DNA from: Candidatus Desulfarcum epimagneticum
GTDB taxonomy: Bacteria; Desulfobacterota; Desulfobacteria; Desulfobacterales; CR-1
Direction of reading: 5' to 3'
Assembly (NCBI GenBank): GCA_900659855.1
Contig: CAACVI010000052.1
Location: 39,937-103,936 of the forward strand
DNA length: 64,000 bases
The notes under the pieces: generated by a model
Databases searched by the model: none
What the model was told of the DNA's origin: nothing
Seen by the model: the letters and a program-made list of their open reading frames with translations, nothing else
Translations under genes and position numbers: made by a program
Shown here: piece by piece, positions 9,322 to 17,518 of the stretch
How positions within the stretch are numbered: position 1 is the stretch's first letter
Layout: each line of letters begins with the position of its first letter

Positions 9322-9447
9322 TCAAATAAAAACGAAGGCCAGATACACCATCGCCGACCAGAACACAATATGGAAAACGGTTTTAAAGCCGGGCTCCGCC
9401 TCATAGACGACTTCGTCGTGAGAACTCCCGTTGTCTTTTGGATTCAT
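9322..9447 (-). CDS. 41-aa single-pass membrane protein of the antiporter operon
   Basis: Frame from ATG (9445-9447) to TGA (9322-9324). The product starts MNPKDNGSSHDEVVYEAEPG and ends in one hydrophobic helix (FHIVFWSAMVYLAFVF). A textbook AGGAGG lies nine bases before ATG, which strongly supports translation. It sits 4 nt after the stop of the 491-aa antiporter subunit and 28 nt before the 81-aa gene. Function unknown; single-helix accessory subunits are common in complex I-like assemblies. Confidence 0.7.
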   Translation of the reverse strand: MNPKDNGSSHDEVVYEAEPGFKTVFHIVFWSAMVYLAFVFI

Positions 9448-9451
9448 GTGG

Positions 9452-10927
9452 TTATCCTCCTGTCAGCGCCCGCGCCGCCATCCTGGCAAGGGAAAGGAAA
9501 AAGCCGGGGCTGATAAAAAGCAGAAAAGAGACGCATGCCGTCAGGACAGGCGGCGCCAGGGTCAAAAAGGGCGCCTCGCTGATTTTCGCGTCTGCGAACG
9601 CGGGGCTTTTTTCAAAAAAGGCCTGGTACACAATGGGCAGAAAATAGGCCGCGTTGAGCATGGAGCTGGTCAGAAGAACCACGAGAACCGGAAAATTTCC
9701 GGACTCCACGCATCCCATGGCCAGGTTCCATTTGCTTAAAAAGCCCCCGAAGGGGGGAAGGCCGATGACGCTTAAGGACCCGAAGAAAAAGGCGGTCATG
9801 GTGACCGGCATTTTTTTCCCGATGCCCTTCATCTCGCTGATATTTTTAATCCCTGTGTTCACCAGAATGGCCCCGGCGCAGAAAAACAGGGTGATTTTTC
9901 CAAAGGCGTGCATGACGATGTGAACCATGCCCCCGGCGACGCCGCTTGCGGTCAAAAGCCCGCCGGCCAGGACAATGTAGGACAGCTGGCCCACGGTGGA
10001 ATAGGCCAGCCGGGCTTTCAGGTTGTCCTGTTTAAGCGCGAAGACCGAGGCCACGATGATGGTGACCGAAGCCAGCCACAGAAGAATCGTGTCCAGGAAA
10101 AACTCCCGCATCACATCGGGCCCGAAGACATACAGGCAGACCCTCAGAAGCGAAAAGACCCCCACCTTGACCACGGCCACTGCGTGGAGCAGGGAGCTGA
10201 CCGGCGTGGGGGCCACCATGGCCGAGGGAAGCCAGGAGTGGACGGGCATGATCCCGGCCTTTCCGATCCCGAAGACGAAAAGAAGAAACATCAGGATCGC
10301 AAGCGGCGCGGACAGCGCGCCGGAAAGAATTCCGTCCGGCGAAAAGTCCAGGGTCCCGGTCAGCGTGTAAGTCAAAATCATGGCGGGCAGGAAAAAGGCG
10401 ATGGAGCCGCCCATGAGGTAGGTCAGGTACTTCCGGCCCGAGGATTTGGACTCGGGGTTCTGATGGTGGGTGACCAGGGGATAGGTGGACAGGGAAAGCA
10501 GCTCGTAAAACATGTACAGGGTCAGAAGGTTCCCGGAAAAGGCCACCCCGATCGCCGATGAAAGCGCCAGGGCGAAAAAGGCGTAAAATCGTGTCTGGGA
10601 ATGCTCGTCCAGGGAACGCATGTACCCGATGGAATAAACAGTGGTCACGATCCACAGGGAGGAGGCCACCAGGGCGAAAAGAAGCCCGAAGGGGTCCACC
10701 CGGAATGTCAGCCCGACGCCCGGGAGAAGGTCCACGACGTGAAAAACCAGGATTTTTCCCGCCAGCGCGTCGGGGATCATGGAGAGCACAATGCCCAGCT
10801 TGACAAAGGCGATGGCGAAGATGATCGATTCCCGAAGGTTCGGCCGTTTTCCGGCCAGCGCGATGAACAGGGCGCCGGCCAGGGAGACGGCCACCGCGAA
10901 CAATGGTTTACAGGTCAGAATTTCCAT
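9452..10927 (-). CDS. mrpD: Antiporter-like membrane subunit (MrpD/NuoN family)
   Basis: 491 residues, about 14 membrane helices, with the antiporter-subunit signatures GNLLTLYMFYELLSLSTYPL (membrane Glu), PVHSWLPSAMVAPTPVSSLLHAVAVVK (broken helix with Lys/His) and KITLFFCAGAILVNTG. Expected to form part of the ion path in an Mrp-type complex. It begins 25 nt after the stop of the 497-aa paralogue. The three paralogues differ strongly in sequence, so this is not a recent duplication. Confidence 0.87.
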   Translation of the reverse strand: MEILTCKPLFAVAVSLAGALFIALAGKRPNLRESIIFAIAFVKLGIVLSMIPDALAGKILVFHVVDLLPGVGLTFRVDPFGLLFALVASSLWIVTTVYSIGYMRSLDEHSQTRFYAFFALALSSAIGVAFSGNLLTLYMFYELLSLSTYPLVTHHQNPESKSSGRKYLTYLMGGSIAFFLPAMILTYTLTGTLDFSPDGILSGALSAPLAILMFLLFVFGIGKAGIMPVHSWLPSAMVAPTPVSSLLHAVAVVKVGVFSLLRVCLYVFGPDVMREFFLDTILLWLASVTIIVASVFALKQDNLKARLAYSTVGQLSYIVLAGGLLTASGVAGGMVHIVMHAFGKITLFFCAGAILVNTGIKNISEMKGIGKKMPVTMTAFFFGSLSVIGLPPFGGFLSKWNLAMGCVESGNFPVLVVLLTSSMLNAAYFLPIVYQAFFEKSPAFADAKISEAPFLTLAPPVLTACVSFLLFISPGFFLSLARMAARALTGG

Positions 10928-10952
10928 ATGGTTTTGCTTTTCAACGGCGTCC

Positions 10953-12446
10953 TTACAGCGCCGGGATCGCCAGGTTGATGATGTGTTCCATGATCGGCTG
11001 GTTAAAAAGGCCGATGAGCGCGATGGCGGCCGCCGCCGCGATCAGGGGAATGAGCATGCTCGCGGGCGCCTCGCTGATGACGGAGGCGCCATGCCCGGGG
11101 TCGTGATGATGGGATTCGTCCGGGCTTTGGAACGAGTATCCGATTTCAAAAATTCTGAAAAACACAATCACGTTGACCAGGCTGGAAAAAAGAAGCGCCG
11201 CGACAAAGCCCCACGCGCCTTCGGCGATGGCCCCGCTGATCAAAAGCCACTTGCTGAAAAATCCGCACGTGGGCGGAACGCCGATGATGGACAGGGCGGC
11301 GATGGCGAACCCGGCCATGGTGACGGGCATTTTTTTAAACAGATCCTTAAAATCCGACAGGGAGCGCCCCTGGGTCTTGAATGTCACGATTCCGGCCACG
11401 AAAAAAAGCGCCAGGGTCATGACGGCGTCGTTGAGGATGTGCAGAACCACGCCCTTTAAAGCCGTCGGGTTCGCCAGGCCGACGCCCCCGGCCATGTACC
11501 CGACTTCGGCCACGATGATATAGCACAGCATGCGTCTGTAGTCGGTCTGGGACAGCGCCTTGAAGGCCCCCGCGACAATGGCGATGGTCCCGGCCCACAG
11601 CAGGATGTCGGTTCCCGCCAGCATGGCGATGGAAAAGGACGGGTCAAACACGTCAAAGACCACCCGCAGCATGACATACACGGACACCTTGGTCATCAGG
11701 GGGGCGATGAGCGCGGCCGAGGCGGACGGGGCGCTGGAATAGGCGTCGGGGAGCCATGTGTGAAGGGGGAAAAGCCCCATTTTGACGGCGATGCCCACGA
11801 TGAGAAAAGCGAACGCCGTCAGGACGGTTCTGGAGTCGTGGAGCGCGGGCAGAATCCGGGCGATGTCCGCCATGTTCAGGGAGCCGGTTACCATGTAGAG
11901 GTATCCCACCCCCAGAAGGTAAAAGCAGGCCCCGATGGTCCCCAGGATGATATACCGGAACGTGGCCACGCAGGCGCCGTCCTCCCCGGCGGCGATCAGG
12001 GCGTAGCCGGTGATGGAGGTGATCTCTAAAAAGACATACAGGTTGAACATGTCGCCGGTGATGACGATTCCGGTGAGGCCGGTGGTCTGGAGCAGGAAAA
12101 GGGAGTAAAACCAGGTCTCTTTTCCGGCCAGCTCGCGCCGGACCGTTTCTTTGGAAAACACGGCGGCCAGAAAGGCCGTCCCGGAGACAATGGCCAGCAT
12201 CAGGGCGTTTAAGGGATCGATGACGCATTCAATGCCCCACGGGGGCCGCCAGTTTCCCACGTAGTAGTGGATGGGGCCCGAAGTCGTGGCCTGGAGCAGG
12301 AGCATGGCCGAAAAAATCCCGGACACGGCCAGCGCCGGAAGGGTCAGGGCGTAGGGCCATTTTTCGTTAAAGAGCCCGGCCACAGGCGCGATGACGGCCG
12401 CGATAAGCGGGATGACAAGGACTAAAATGGGGGCCTGGTCCATCAT
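10953..12446 (-). CDS. mrpD: Na+/H+ antiporter subunit D
   Basis: 497-residue NuoN/MrpD-type subunit. Visible: GDMFNLYVFLEITSITGYAL (membrane Glu), PLHTWLPDAYSSAPSASAALIAPLMTKVSVYV and a third region with GVPPTCGFFSKW. The start overlaps the stop of mrpC by 4 nt, the conserved mrpC-mrpD order, so this paralogue is the best candidate for the true MrpD. A His-rich loop (ESHHHDPGHG) lies near the C-terminus. Confidence 0.9.
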   Translation of the reverse strand: MMDQAPILVLVIPLIAAVIAPVAGLFNEKWPYALTLPALAVSGIFSAMLLLQATTSGPIHYYVGNWRPPWGIECVIDPLNALMLAIVSGTAFLAAVFSKETVRRELAGKETWFYSLFLLQTTGLTGIVITGDMFNLYVFLEITSITGYALIAAGEDGACVATFRYIILGTIGACFYLLGVGYLYMVTGSLNMADIARILPALHDSRTVLTAFAFLIVGIAVKMGLFPLHTWLPDAYSSAPSASAALIAPLMTKVSVYVMLRVVFDVFDPSFSIAMLAGTDILLWAGTIAIVAGAFKALSQTDYRRMLCYIIVAEVGYMAGGVGLANPTALKGVVLHILNDAVMTLALFFVAGIVTFKTQGRSLSDFKDLFKKMPVTMAGFAIAALSIIGVPPTCGFFSKWLLISGAIAEGAWGFVAALLFSSLVNVIVFFRIFEIGYSFQSPDESHHHDPGHGASVISEAPASMLIPLIAAAAAIALIGLFNQPIMEHIINLAIPAL

Positions 12447-12829
12447 TTCAGGGCCTCGAATATTTCGTCTTCCTCAACCGTGCCGAAACGCCGGTAAATT
12501 TTGATCAAAACGGCCAGCGCCACCCCTAGGGTGGCCACCATGACCACGATGGCGGTGAGCATGAGCACATGGGGAAGGGGGTTCAAGTAAGCGGCGGCGT
12601 CGATGACGGCGTCGTGGCCATGGGGCCCGTGATGCGCCACAATGGGAAGGGTGGCCCCCCCTTTTTTGGAGGAAATGGAGACGTAAAACAGGATGATGGC
12701 TGTTTGAAAAATGTTGAGGCCGATGATCTTTTTCACCAGGTTCCGCTTGGCCATAATGGCGTAAAATCCCGTCATCATGAGCAGAATGTAGAACCAGTAG
12801 TTGTATTTTCCGATGATGAACTCGAGCAT
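12443..12829 (-). CDS. mrpC: Na+/H+ antiporter subunit C (NuoK-like)
   Basis: 128 residues with three membrane helices, homologous in pattern to NuoK/MrpC: NLVKKIIGLNIFQTAIILFYVS in helix 2 and PHVLMLTAIVVMVATLGVALAVLIKIYR in helix 3. The loop between helices 2 and 3 is longer than usual and histidine-rich (IVAHHGPHGHDAV). It overlaps mrpD by 4 nt and follows the MbhE-like gene by 9 nt. Confidence 0.92.
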   Translation of the reverse strand: MLEFIIGKYNYWFYILLMMTGFYAIMAKRNLVKKIIGLNIFQTAIILFYVSISSKKGGATLPIVAHHGPHGHDAVIDAAAYLNPLPHVLMLTAIVVMVATLGVALAVLIKIYRRFGTVEEDEIFEALK

Positions 12830-12838
12830 GCCGATCCT

Positions 12839-13120
12839 TTAACTGTGTTTTTTTCGCCGTCTCTTCAAAAGAAACACGCAGGCCACGCCCGCCGAGAATA
12901 TCACGGCGGTCTCTCCCATGGTGTCGTATCCCCTGTAGTCGCCCAGCACCGCCGTCACGATGTTCGGCGTGGCGGTTTCCTCGACGGCCTTTTCAATGTA
13001 GCGGGGGGAGACATGAACGCTCGCCGGCGAATTCGGGTCCCCCCACCCGGGCATGTCCAGCGTTCCGTAAACCAGGACGGCCCCTGTGGCCAGGGCCGCG
13101 ATGAAAGCCGGGATTTTCAA
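12839..13120 (-). CDS. MbhE-like / MrpA C-terminal-type subunit
   Basis: 93 residues starting at TTG (13118-13120): AAGGAG lies nine bases upstream and the TTGA overlaps the stop of the preceding gene. One N-terminal helix, a periplasmic-type segment with PRYIEKAVEETATPNIVTAVLGDYRGYDTMGE, and a C-terminal helix ending in KRRRKK. The D-Y-R-x-x-D-T-x-x-E pattern is characteristic of the MbhE domain found at the C-terminus of MrpA. The frame is open further upstream, but that part is the out-of-frame shadow of the DUF4040 gene. Confidence 0.85.
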   Translation of the reverse strand: MKIPAFIAALATGAVLVYGTLDMPGWGDPNSPASVHVSPRYIEKAVEETATPNIVTAVLGDYRGYDTMGETAVIFSAGVACVFLLKRRRKKHS

Positions 13121-13362
13121 TCTTTTGATCTCCTTGTGGTTTTGCTCAACGCCGCGATCATCAGGATGGTCCCGATGCCGGCGCTCACGGACGCCTCGGT
13201 GAACGCCACGTCCACGGCGCCCATCTGCGCCCATATGAGGCACATGAAAAAGCTGTACGCGCTCAGCGCCATGACGGCGCTCAAAAGGTCCTTGACGGTG
13301 ATGGCTGTGACGGCGCAGATCAGGGTGAGAATCAGAAGCGCGATGTCAAAGGCTGGTATCAT
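13117..13362 (-). CDS. MbhD-like (DUF4040) antiporter subunit
   Basis: 81 residues, three hydrophobic helices. DLLSAVMALSAYSFFMCLIWAQMGAVDVAFTEASVSAG is the hallmark of the DUF4040/MbhD domain that in canonical MrpA is fused to the NuoL-like part. Here it is a stand-alone gene, overlapping mrpG by 17 nt at its start and the MbhE-like gene by 4 nt at its end. Confidence 0.88.
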   Translation of the reverse strand: MIPAFDIALLILTLICAVTAITVKDLLSAVMALSAYSFFMCLIWAQMGAVDVAFTEASVSAGIGTILMIAALSKTTRRSKD

Positions 13363-13672
13363 TTTGATCCTCCTCGCTCACGATGAGGGGCTCTCCGCAT
13401 CTTAAGCCCGCCCGGGACAGGGCGTGGGTGGCGGTGGGCTGGGCCAGAAACATGAAAACCGCGATGAACAGTATTTTAACGCTGGTCAGGCTCAGTCCCT
13501 CGTAGAGGCTGAATCCGATTAAAAAAAGCAGAACCGCCAGGGTGTCCCCCTTTCCCGTGGCGTGAAGCCGGCTGAAAAAATCGGGGAACCGGAGCAGACC
13601 GATGGTGGCGGTGAGAAAGAAAAACAGCCCCCCGGTCATAAAGACAACGGCGGCGATTTTGGCGATGGTCAT
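13346..13672 (-). CDS. mrpG: Na+/H+ antiporter subunit G
   Basis: 108-residue MnhG/PhaG-type subunit: three helices with GLLRFPDFFSRLHATGKGDTLAVLLFLIG between helices 1 and 2, the family signature, and AVFMFLAQPTATHALSRAG near the end. It overlaps mrpF by 4 nt (ATGA type) and the DUF4040 gene at the other end, so the cluster is translationally chained. Confidence 0.93.
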   Translation of the reverse strand: MTIAKIAAVVFMTGGLFFFLTATIGLLRFPDFFSRLHATGKGDTLAVLLFLIGFSLYEGLSLTSVKILFIAVFMFLAQPTATHALSRAGLRCGEPLIVSEEDQNDTSL

Positions 13673-13938
13673 GATGGTTTGCTCTCCGTTTCAAGGTATT
13701 TGGCCACGGCCAGGGTCCCGATGAAGTTGAGCAGGGCGTACACCATGCTGATGTCGATGAACATCTCCACCCGCTCATACACAAAACCGATGATCAGAAG
13801 GATGATGAGGGTTTTGTTGCCGATGGCGGAGATGGCGGCGGCCCGGTTGAACACCCCGGGGCCGAAGGCCACCCGGTACAGGGCCAGGAAAACCAGGAAA
13901 AATAAAATCATTCCCGCGATGTGGAAAAAAACAGTCAT
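13669..13938 (-). CDS. mrpF: Na+/H+ antiporter subunit F
   Basis: 89 residues with three membrane helices. The segment YRVAFGPGVFNRAAAISAIGNKTLIILLIIG matches MrpF/MnhF (usually R-x-x-x-G-P-t-x-x-D-R). The usual Asp of the DR pair is Asn here (FNRA). It precedes mrpG with a 4-nt overlap and follows mrpB by 21 bp. Confidence 0.92.
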   Translation of the reverse strand: MTVFFHIAGMILFFLVFLALYRVAFGPGVFNRAAAISAIGNKTLIILLIIGFVYERVEMFIDISMVYALLNFIGTLAVAKYLETESKPS

Positions 13939-13959
13939 TCAAACCTCAAAGAAATAAAG

Positions 13960-14442
13960 TCAGGCCCCGTCGTCGTGGATGCTTTTTGGGTACGGGGTCA
14001 TGTCTTTCCCGGCCGTGGCGATGTTGTAAAAAATGGAATACATGACCGCCATGACCGCGAGTCCCACCCCTATTTCCACCCCCAGGATTCCAAGGGAGCG
14101 GGCCTGGGCCGGGGATACGTTCAAAAGGGGCGCCAGCTGATGGTAATCGAGAAAGTTCCCGGACAGCGCCAGGCAAAGCGTCCCGATGCCCACATAGATG
14201 AATATGCCCGAGCTGCTCAGAAGCGCCGTCATTTTTTCAGACAGCTGTTTGCGCGTGTCCGCAAGCCCCCGGGTGATGAGCATAAGCGCCAGGCAGGCCG
14301 CCAGGATGACTCCGCCCTGGAACCCCCCGCCGGGGCTGTGGTGGCCGTGCATGATCACGTAAAGCGCGTAGATCTGGATAAAAGGGGTGAAGACCCGGGC
14401 GATGGCCCGGACGATGATGTCTTTTTTGGGTTCCGTCATCAT
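13960..14442 (-). CDS. mrpB: Na+/H+ antiporter subunit B
   Basis: 160 residues, four helices, with the MnhB motif YVIMHGHHSPGGGFQGGVILAACL in the first half and GVEIGVGLAVMAVMYSIF in the last helix. Part of the conserved EBFG gene order. It overlaps the mrpE-like gene by 4 nt. The C-terminal tail (KDMTPYPKSIHDDGA) is soluble. Confidence 0.93.
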   Translation of the reverse strand: MMTEPKKDIIVRAIARVFTPFIQIYALYVIMHGHHSPGGGFQGGVILAACLALMLITRGLADTRKQLSEKMTALLSSSGIFIYVGIGTLCLALSGNFLDYHQLAPLLNVSPAQARSLGILGVEIGVGLAVMAVMYSIFYNIATAGKDMTPYPKSIHDDGA

Positions 14443-15155
14443 TTTCTGAGTTCTCCGAATATGGGGGCCACATCCAGAACATCCTGCACATACATGTGGT
14501 CGGCCTCCATGTACACGTGGGCCACCCGGTCCTCCATCTCCCCGGCGTCGAGGTCCCGGGCCACTTTTTCATTGAGCGCGTGGATCATAAACTCCCCGTC
14601 CCGGATGTCCATGGTGATGGTGCCCGGGGTCAGGGTGATGGAGTTGGCCAGGGTGATCCATGAGATATCGCTTTCCAGCTTGGTTTTGAATGTGACAATG
14701 CGCGGCGTGATGCGTTTTTTGCTGGAAAAAACGGCCGCCGCCACATGGATATTGGAAATCGCGATCTGGCCCAGCAGCCAGACCGCGTACATCACGAATC
14801 GTTTCGCGATCACGCGCATGTCTCCCACCCTGGTGTTGGCGAACAGCAGATCGTGGGAGAAAAAGGCCACGAAGGCGGCGCACACAAGGCCCAGGGAAAG
14901 ATGGAAAAGATCATACTTTCCTGAAAGAACGAGCCAGAAGGCGAAAAGGATGAGAAACGTGGCCACGAAGTTTCCGAAAACCGATTTGGATTTTTGCGCC
15001 CCCTCTAAAATGTCGCGGATATTTCTCTCTTCCACGGAACGGGTTTCCGAGGTCAGTTTGACCGCCGTGTCCAGAAGGCCCACCGCCTTTTTGTTGGCTT
15101 TCTCCATGATGGAGAAGGAGGTGTCCATGGCTTCGATCAGAAGGGTGATTTCCAC
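14439..15155 (-). CDS. mrpE: Na+/H+ antiporter subunit E with N-terminal extension
   Basis: 238 residues. The last 170 match MrpE/MnhE: ILFAFWLVLSGKYDLFHLSLGLVCA, then IHVAAAVFSSKK and the soluble segment ESDISWITLANSITLTPGTITMDI with HALNEK. The first 60 residues are an added charged, probably helical cytoplasmic segment (AMDTSFSIMEKANKKAVGLL) not usual in the family. First antiporter gene of the operon, 28 nt after a Usp gene. Confidence 0.9.
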   Translation of the reverse strand: MEITLLIEAMDTSFSIMEKANKKAVGLLDTAVKLTSETRSVEERNIRDILEGAQKSKSVFGNFVATFLILFAFWLVLSGKYDLFHLSLGLVCAAFVAFFSHDLLFANTRVGDMRVIAKRFVMYAVWLLGQIAISNIHVAAAVFSSKKRITPRIVTFKTKLESDISWITLANSITLTPGTITMDIRDGEFMIHALNEKVARDLDAGEMEDRVAHVYMEADHMYVQDVLDVAPIFGELRK

Positions 15156-15183
15156 TGATATTCCATCCTTTTGGGCCGCCTGT

Positions 15184-15951
15184 TCAGAAAATCCAGACTG
15201 GCGAATCCGAGTTTTCCACTGTTTTGCAAAGGTCGTTTTTGATAAACAGGTCTTTCACCGGGGTTTTGCGGGCCCGCCCGCCCATGAAGATGATGGTGCC
15301 CCTGTAATCCCGGCCCGCCGTCAATATTTCCTCATCCAGTTTCCCGGCGTAGATATGGGCCTCCGCGTCGATATTCTCGTTCAGGCACAGCCGGCGGGTC
15401 TCGGCGAGTCTTTGTTTGATTTTTCTCAAGTCCTGGATGGTCAGTTTGCGTTCCACCACGTTGATGATTTCCAGCTGCCTCACGATCTTTTTTAAATCAA
15501 TCAGCCGCCTGAAGGCTTTCCGGGAAGGCTCGGCCCAGTTGACGGCGAATATCACGTGGGAAAAGAAATCCAGATCCCCCCAGTTTGTTTCGGCGACTTT
15601 GTTTTTGATGAAAAGGACGGGGATGTGGGAGCGGTTGATGAGTTTTCGGATCAGGGCTCGGCCCCGGGAGTCCACAGGATTTTCCCCGAGATTGACCATC
15701 AGAAGCGAAACATCCTCATCGCGGGCCGTCCGGAGTATTTTTTCGCAGGAAAACCCCCGGTCCTGAATTTTTTTCGGCCCGATCCCGGCTTTTTCCAGAT
15801 CGTCTTTCCATCGCTCATAGGGTCCGGCCTGGGGGAACAGGGCCTCGGACAGCCCGAACCCCGACAGGCGGGACACATGACGGGCCAGGTCAAAGGGCTT
15901 GAACGGATGTTTTTTTGAATCAAATGTGTACAGAAGTCGCTTTATTTTCAT
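15184..15951 (-). CDS. Universal stress protein family protein
   Basis: 255 residues forming two UspA-like halves. The first is divergent (MKIKRLLYTFDSKKHPFKP) and the second reads HVIFAVNWAEPSRKAFRRLIDL and ends GTIIFMGGRARKTPVKDL with DSPVWIF, the usual last strand. The ATP-binding G-x2-G-x9-G-S/T motif is not intact, so nucleotide binding is uncertain. It lies just upstream of mrpE in the same direction with only 28 nt between. Confidence 0.78.
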   Translation of the reverse strand: MKIKRLLYTFDSKKHPFKPFDLARHVSRLSGFGLSEALFPQAGPYERWKDDLEKAGIGPKKIQDRGFSCEKILRTARDEDVSLLMVNLGENPVDSRGRALIRKLINRSHIPVLFIKNKVAETNWGDLDFFSHVIFAVNWAEPSRKAFRRLIDLKKIVRQLEIINVVERKLTIQDLRKIKQRLAETRRLCLNENIDAEAHIYAGKLDEEILTAGRDYRGTIIFMGGRARKTPVKDLFIKNDLCKTVENSDSPVWIF

Positions 15952-15991
15952 TTTGCCACGGTGAGAGTCATAAGAAGGGGCCTTCGCGGCG

Positions 15992-16876
15992 TCAGGCCGG
16001 AAGCACCAGGGTGGGCAGAACGGACTCCGACGCCAGTTTCCCGGACACGCTCCCCACCCATTTTTCCGTCCATTCGCCCTTTCCCGACGAGCCGGCGATG
16101 ATCATGGTGGCCCGGCATTCCCGGGCCGCCTTTTCAATTTCGGGGACGGTGTCGCCGATGAAAATATGGGGCAAGGCCTTGATGCCCCGCTCTTCAAACC
16201 GATCGCAAAGCTCCTCCAGTTTCCGCCTGAAATCCTTGCGGATCTTCTGCGCCCCGCACACGGAGTCTCCCTTGATTTCCCGGGGGCTCGCCACATGGAT
16301 GATATTCAGCTCCTGGATGGCGTCTTTGAATTCCGTGAGGGTGTCCAGGATTTTTTCAATACGGGAGGAGGGCCAGTCCACCGCCAGAATGGGCTTTTTG
16401 AAGGGCCTTCCGTAGGTGTCGCCTTTTTCCGTTTTGTACTTGAAGACCAGGAGGGGCGTTTTGGCTCTCCGGATGATTTCGTTGACTTCAGAGCCCGAGT
16501 AAAGCCGCTCCAGGCGGTTTTTTTGCAGATGGCCCATGACGATGAGGTCGATGCCCTCTTTTTCAACCGCGCTCACCACCTGTTTCACCAGGCTGCCCAC
16601 CACGATGTAAACCCCGACCTCCAAGCCCTCTTCAAAGAGATATTCCGCCCACTCGATGAAGCGGATATTGGCGATTTCCCTCAGACGGATTTCCTCGCTT
16701 TTCCCGTACCCCGAGCCCCTTCTCATGGCCACCCGGGTTCTTTCAATGACGTTTAAAAACACCACATGGTCAAAGGAGGACTTCCTGAGATCTTTTAAGG
16801 AACGCAGGGCGTCGAACCACAGTTTTTCAAAATCCGTCACGAAGAGCAGTTTTTTGGTTTCCAAAATTTTCTCCAT
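15992..16876 (-). CDS. Universal stress protein, tandem UspA domains
   Basis: 294 residues, two Usp domains. Domain 1 (about 1-150) starts KKLLFVTDFEKLWFDALRSL and ends IDLIVMGHLQKNRLERLYSGSEVNEIIRRAKTPLLVFKY, a good UspA C-terminal motif (G-H-x9-G-S). Domain 2 ends TMIIAGSSGKGEWTEKWVGSVSGKLASESVLPTLVL. 40 bp upstream of the second Usp gene. First gene of the transcription unit that continues into the antiporter operon; a palindromic repeat lies upstream. Confidence 0.87.
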   Translation of the reverse strand: MEKILETKKLLFVTDFEKLWFDALRSLKDLRKSSFDHVVFLNVIERTRVAMRRGSGYGKSEEIRLREIANIRFIEWAEYLFEEGLEVGVYIVVGSLVKQVVSAVEKEGIDLIVMGHLQKNRLERLYSGSEVNEIIRRAKTPLLVFKYKTEKGDTYGRPFKKPILAVDWPSSRIEKILDTLTEFKDAIQELNIIHVASPREIKGDSVCGAQKIRKDFRRKLEELCDRFEERGIKALPHIFIGDTVPEIEKAARECRATMIIAGSSGKGEWTEKWVGSVSGKLASESVLPTLVLPA

Positions 16877-16932
16877 ATTGTTTCATAATCGGACGGTTGA
16901 TGTCATCTGGATTTTTTGGATTCTTTAAAGGC

Positions 16933-17092
16933 GGATGGCGTCGTAAAAAATCCGATCTACGTCGTTGCGGCGCTTATTTTTAATTGAGGCATACTACATG
17001 TATTGCCTCAATTAAAAATAAGCGCCACGCCTTGTATATCGAATTTTAACTTAGCCATCCCAAGCTTTTTTACGAGTTTATCAAAGGCTCGC
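16933..17092 (-). repeat. Palindromic intergenic repeat, reverse-orientation copy
   Basis: Between the receiver gene and the Usp gene. The arms at 16970-16991 and 17004-17025 form a perfect 22-bp stem with a 12-nt apex. Conserved flanks: GGCGTCGTAAAAAATCCGAT with CTACG on one side and CGCCTTGTATATCGAATTTT on the other, then TTAGCCATCCCAAGC, which is also found inverted in the 3.7 kb copy. It overlaps the last codons of the receiver gene. Confidence 0.87.
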
Positions 17093-17482
17093 TTTCAGCA
17101 ATTTTTCAATGGCTTCGGCCAGCTCCCAGGGCTCGGTCGGTTTTTCGAGGTAAATGTCGGGCTCCGGGACATTCTCGTCGCCGAATTCGGTGAGCGCCTC
17201 CTGGGACCGGATAAATGTCCGGCGGGCGATCCCCGACAGGATGATGACCGGGATGTCCTTTAAGGACTCGTCGGTTTTCAGCTCCCGGTACATCTTGATT
17301 CCGCTTTGTTTGGGCATCAGCACATCCAGGACCACCAGGTCGGGCCGGCTCTTTTTGACCAGGGCCATGGCCTCCTCGCCGTTTTCCGCCGCCACCGGAT
17401 GATACCCGTTTTGTTTCACGACTTCTATGTTGAACATGCGAACATCAGGGTCGTCATCCACGATCATGACATTTTTGGCCAT
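17081..17482 (-). CDS. Single-domain response regulator (CheY-like)
   Basis: 133-residue receiver domain with no output domain. Acidic pocket D9-D10-D11, phosphoacceptor D53 in LVVLDVLMPKQSG, the Ser in VIILSG and the Lys in YLEKP. An insert with RSQEALTEFGDENVPEPD lies between beta 4 and beta 5. It follows the REC-PAS-kinase gene by 36 bp in the same direction and is a likely phosphotransfer target of the adjacent kinases. Confidence 0.92.
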   Translation of the reverse strand: MAKNVMIVDDDPDVRMFNIEVVKQNGYHPVAAENGEEAMALVKKSRPDLVVLDVLMPKQSGIKMYRELKTDESLKDIPVIILSGIARRTFIRSQEALTEFGDENVPEPDIYLEKPTEPWELAEAIEKLLKASL

Positions 17483-17518
17483 TTTGCCTCCTCCCCGTTT
17501 TGTCTTCTATGGGCGTTA

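Noticed and set aside
13921..15495. 524-codon open frame on the plus strand across mrpB, mrpE and usp
   Set aside because: Antisense shadow of GC-rich genes; product is low-complexity without any domain, while the minus-strand genes have clear families.
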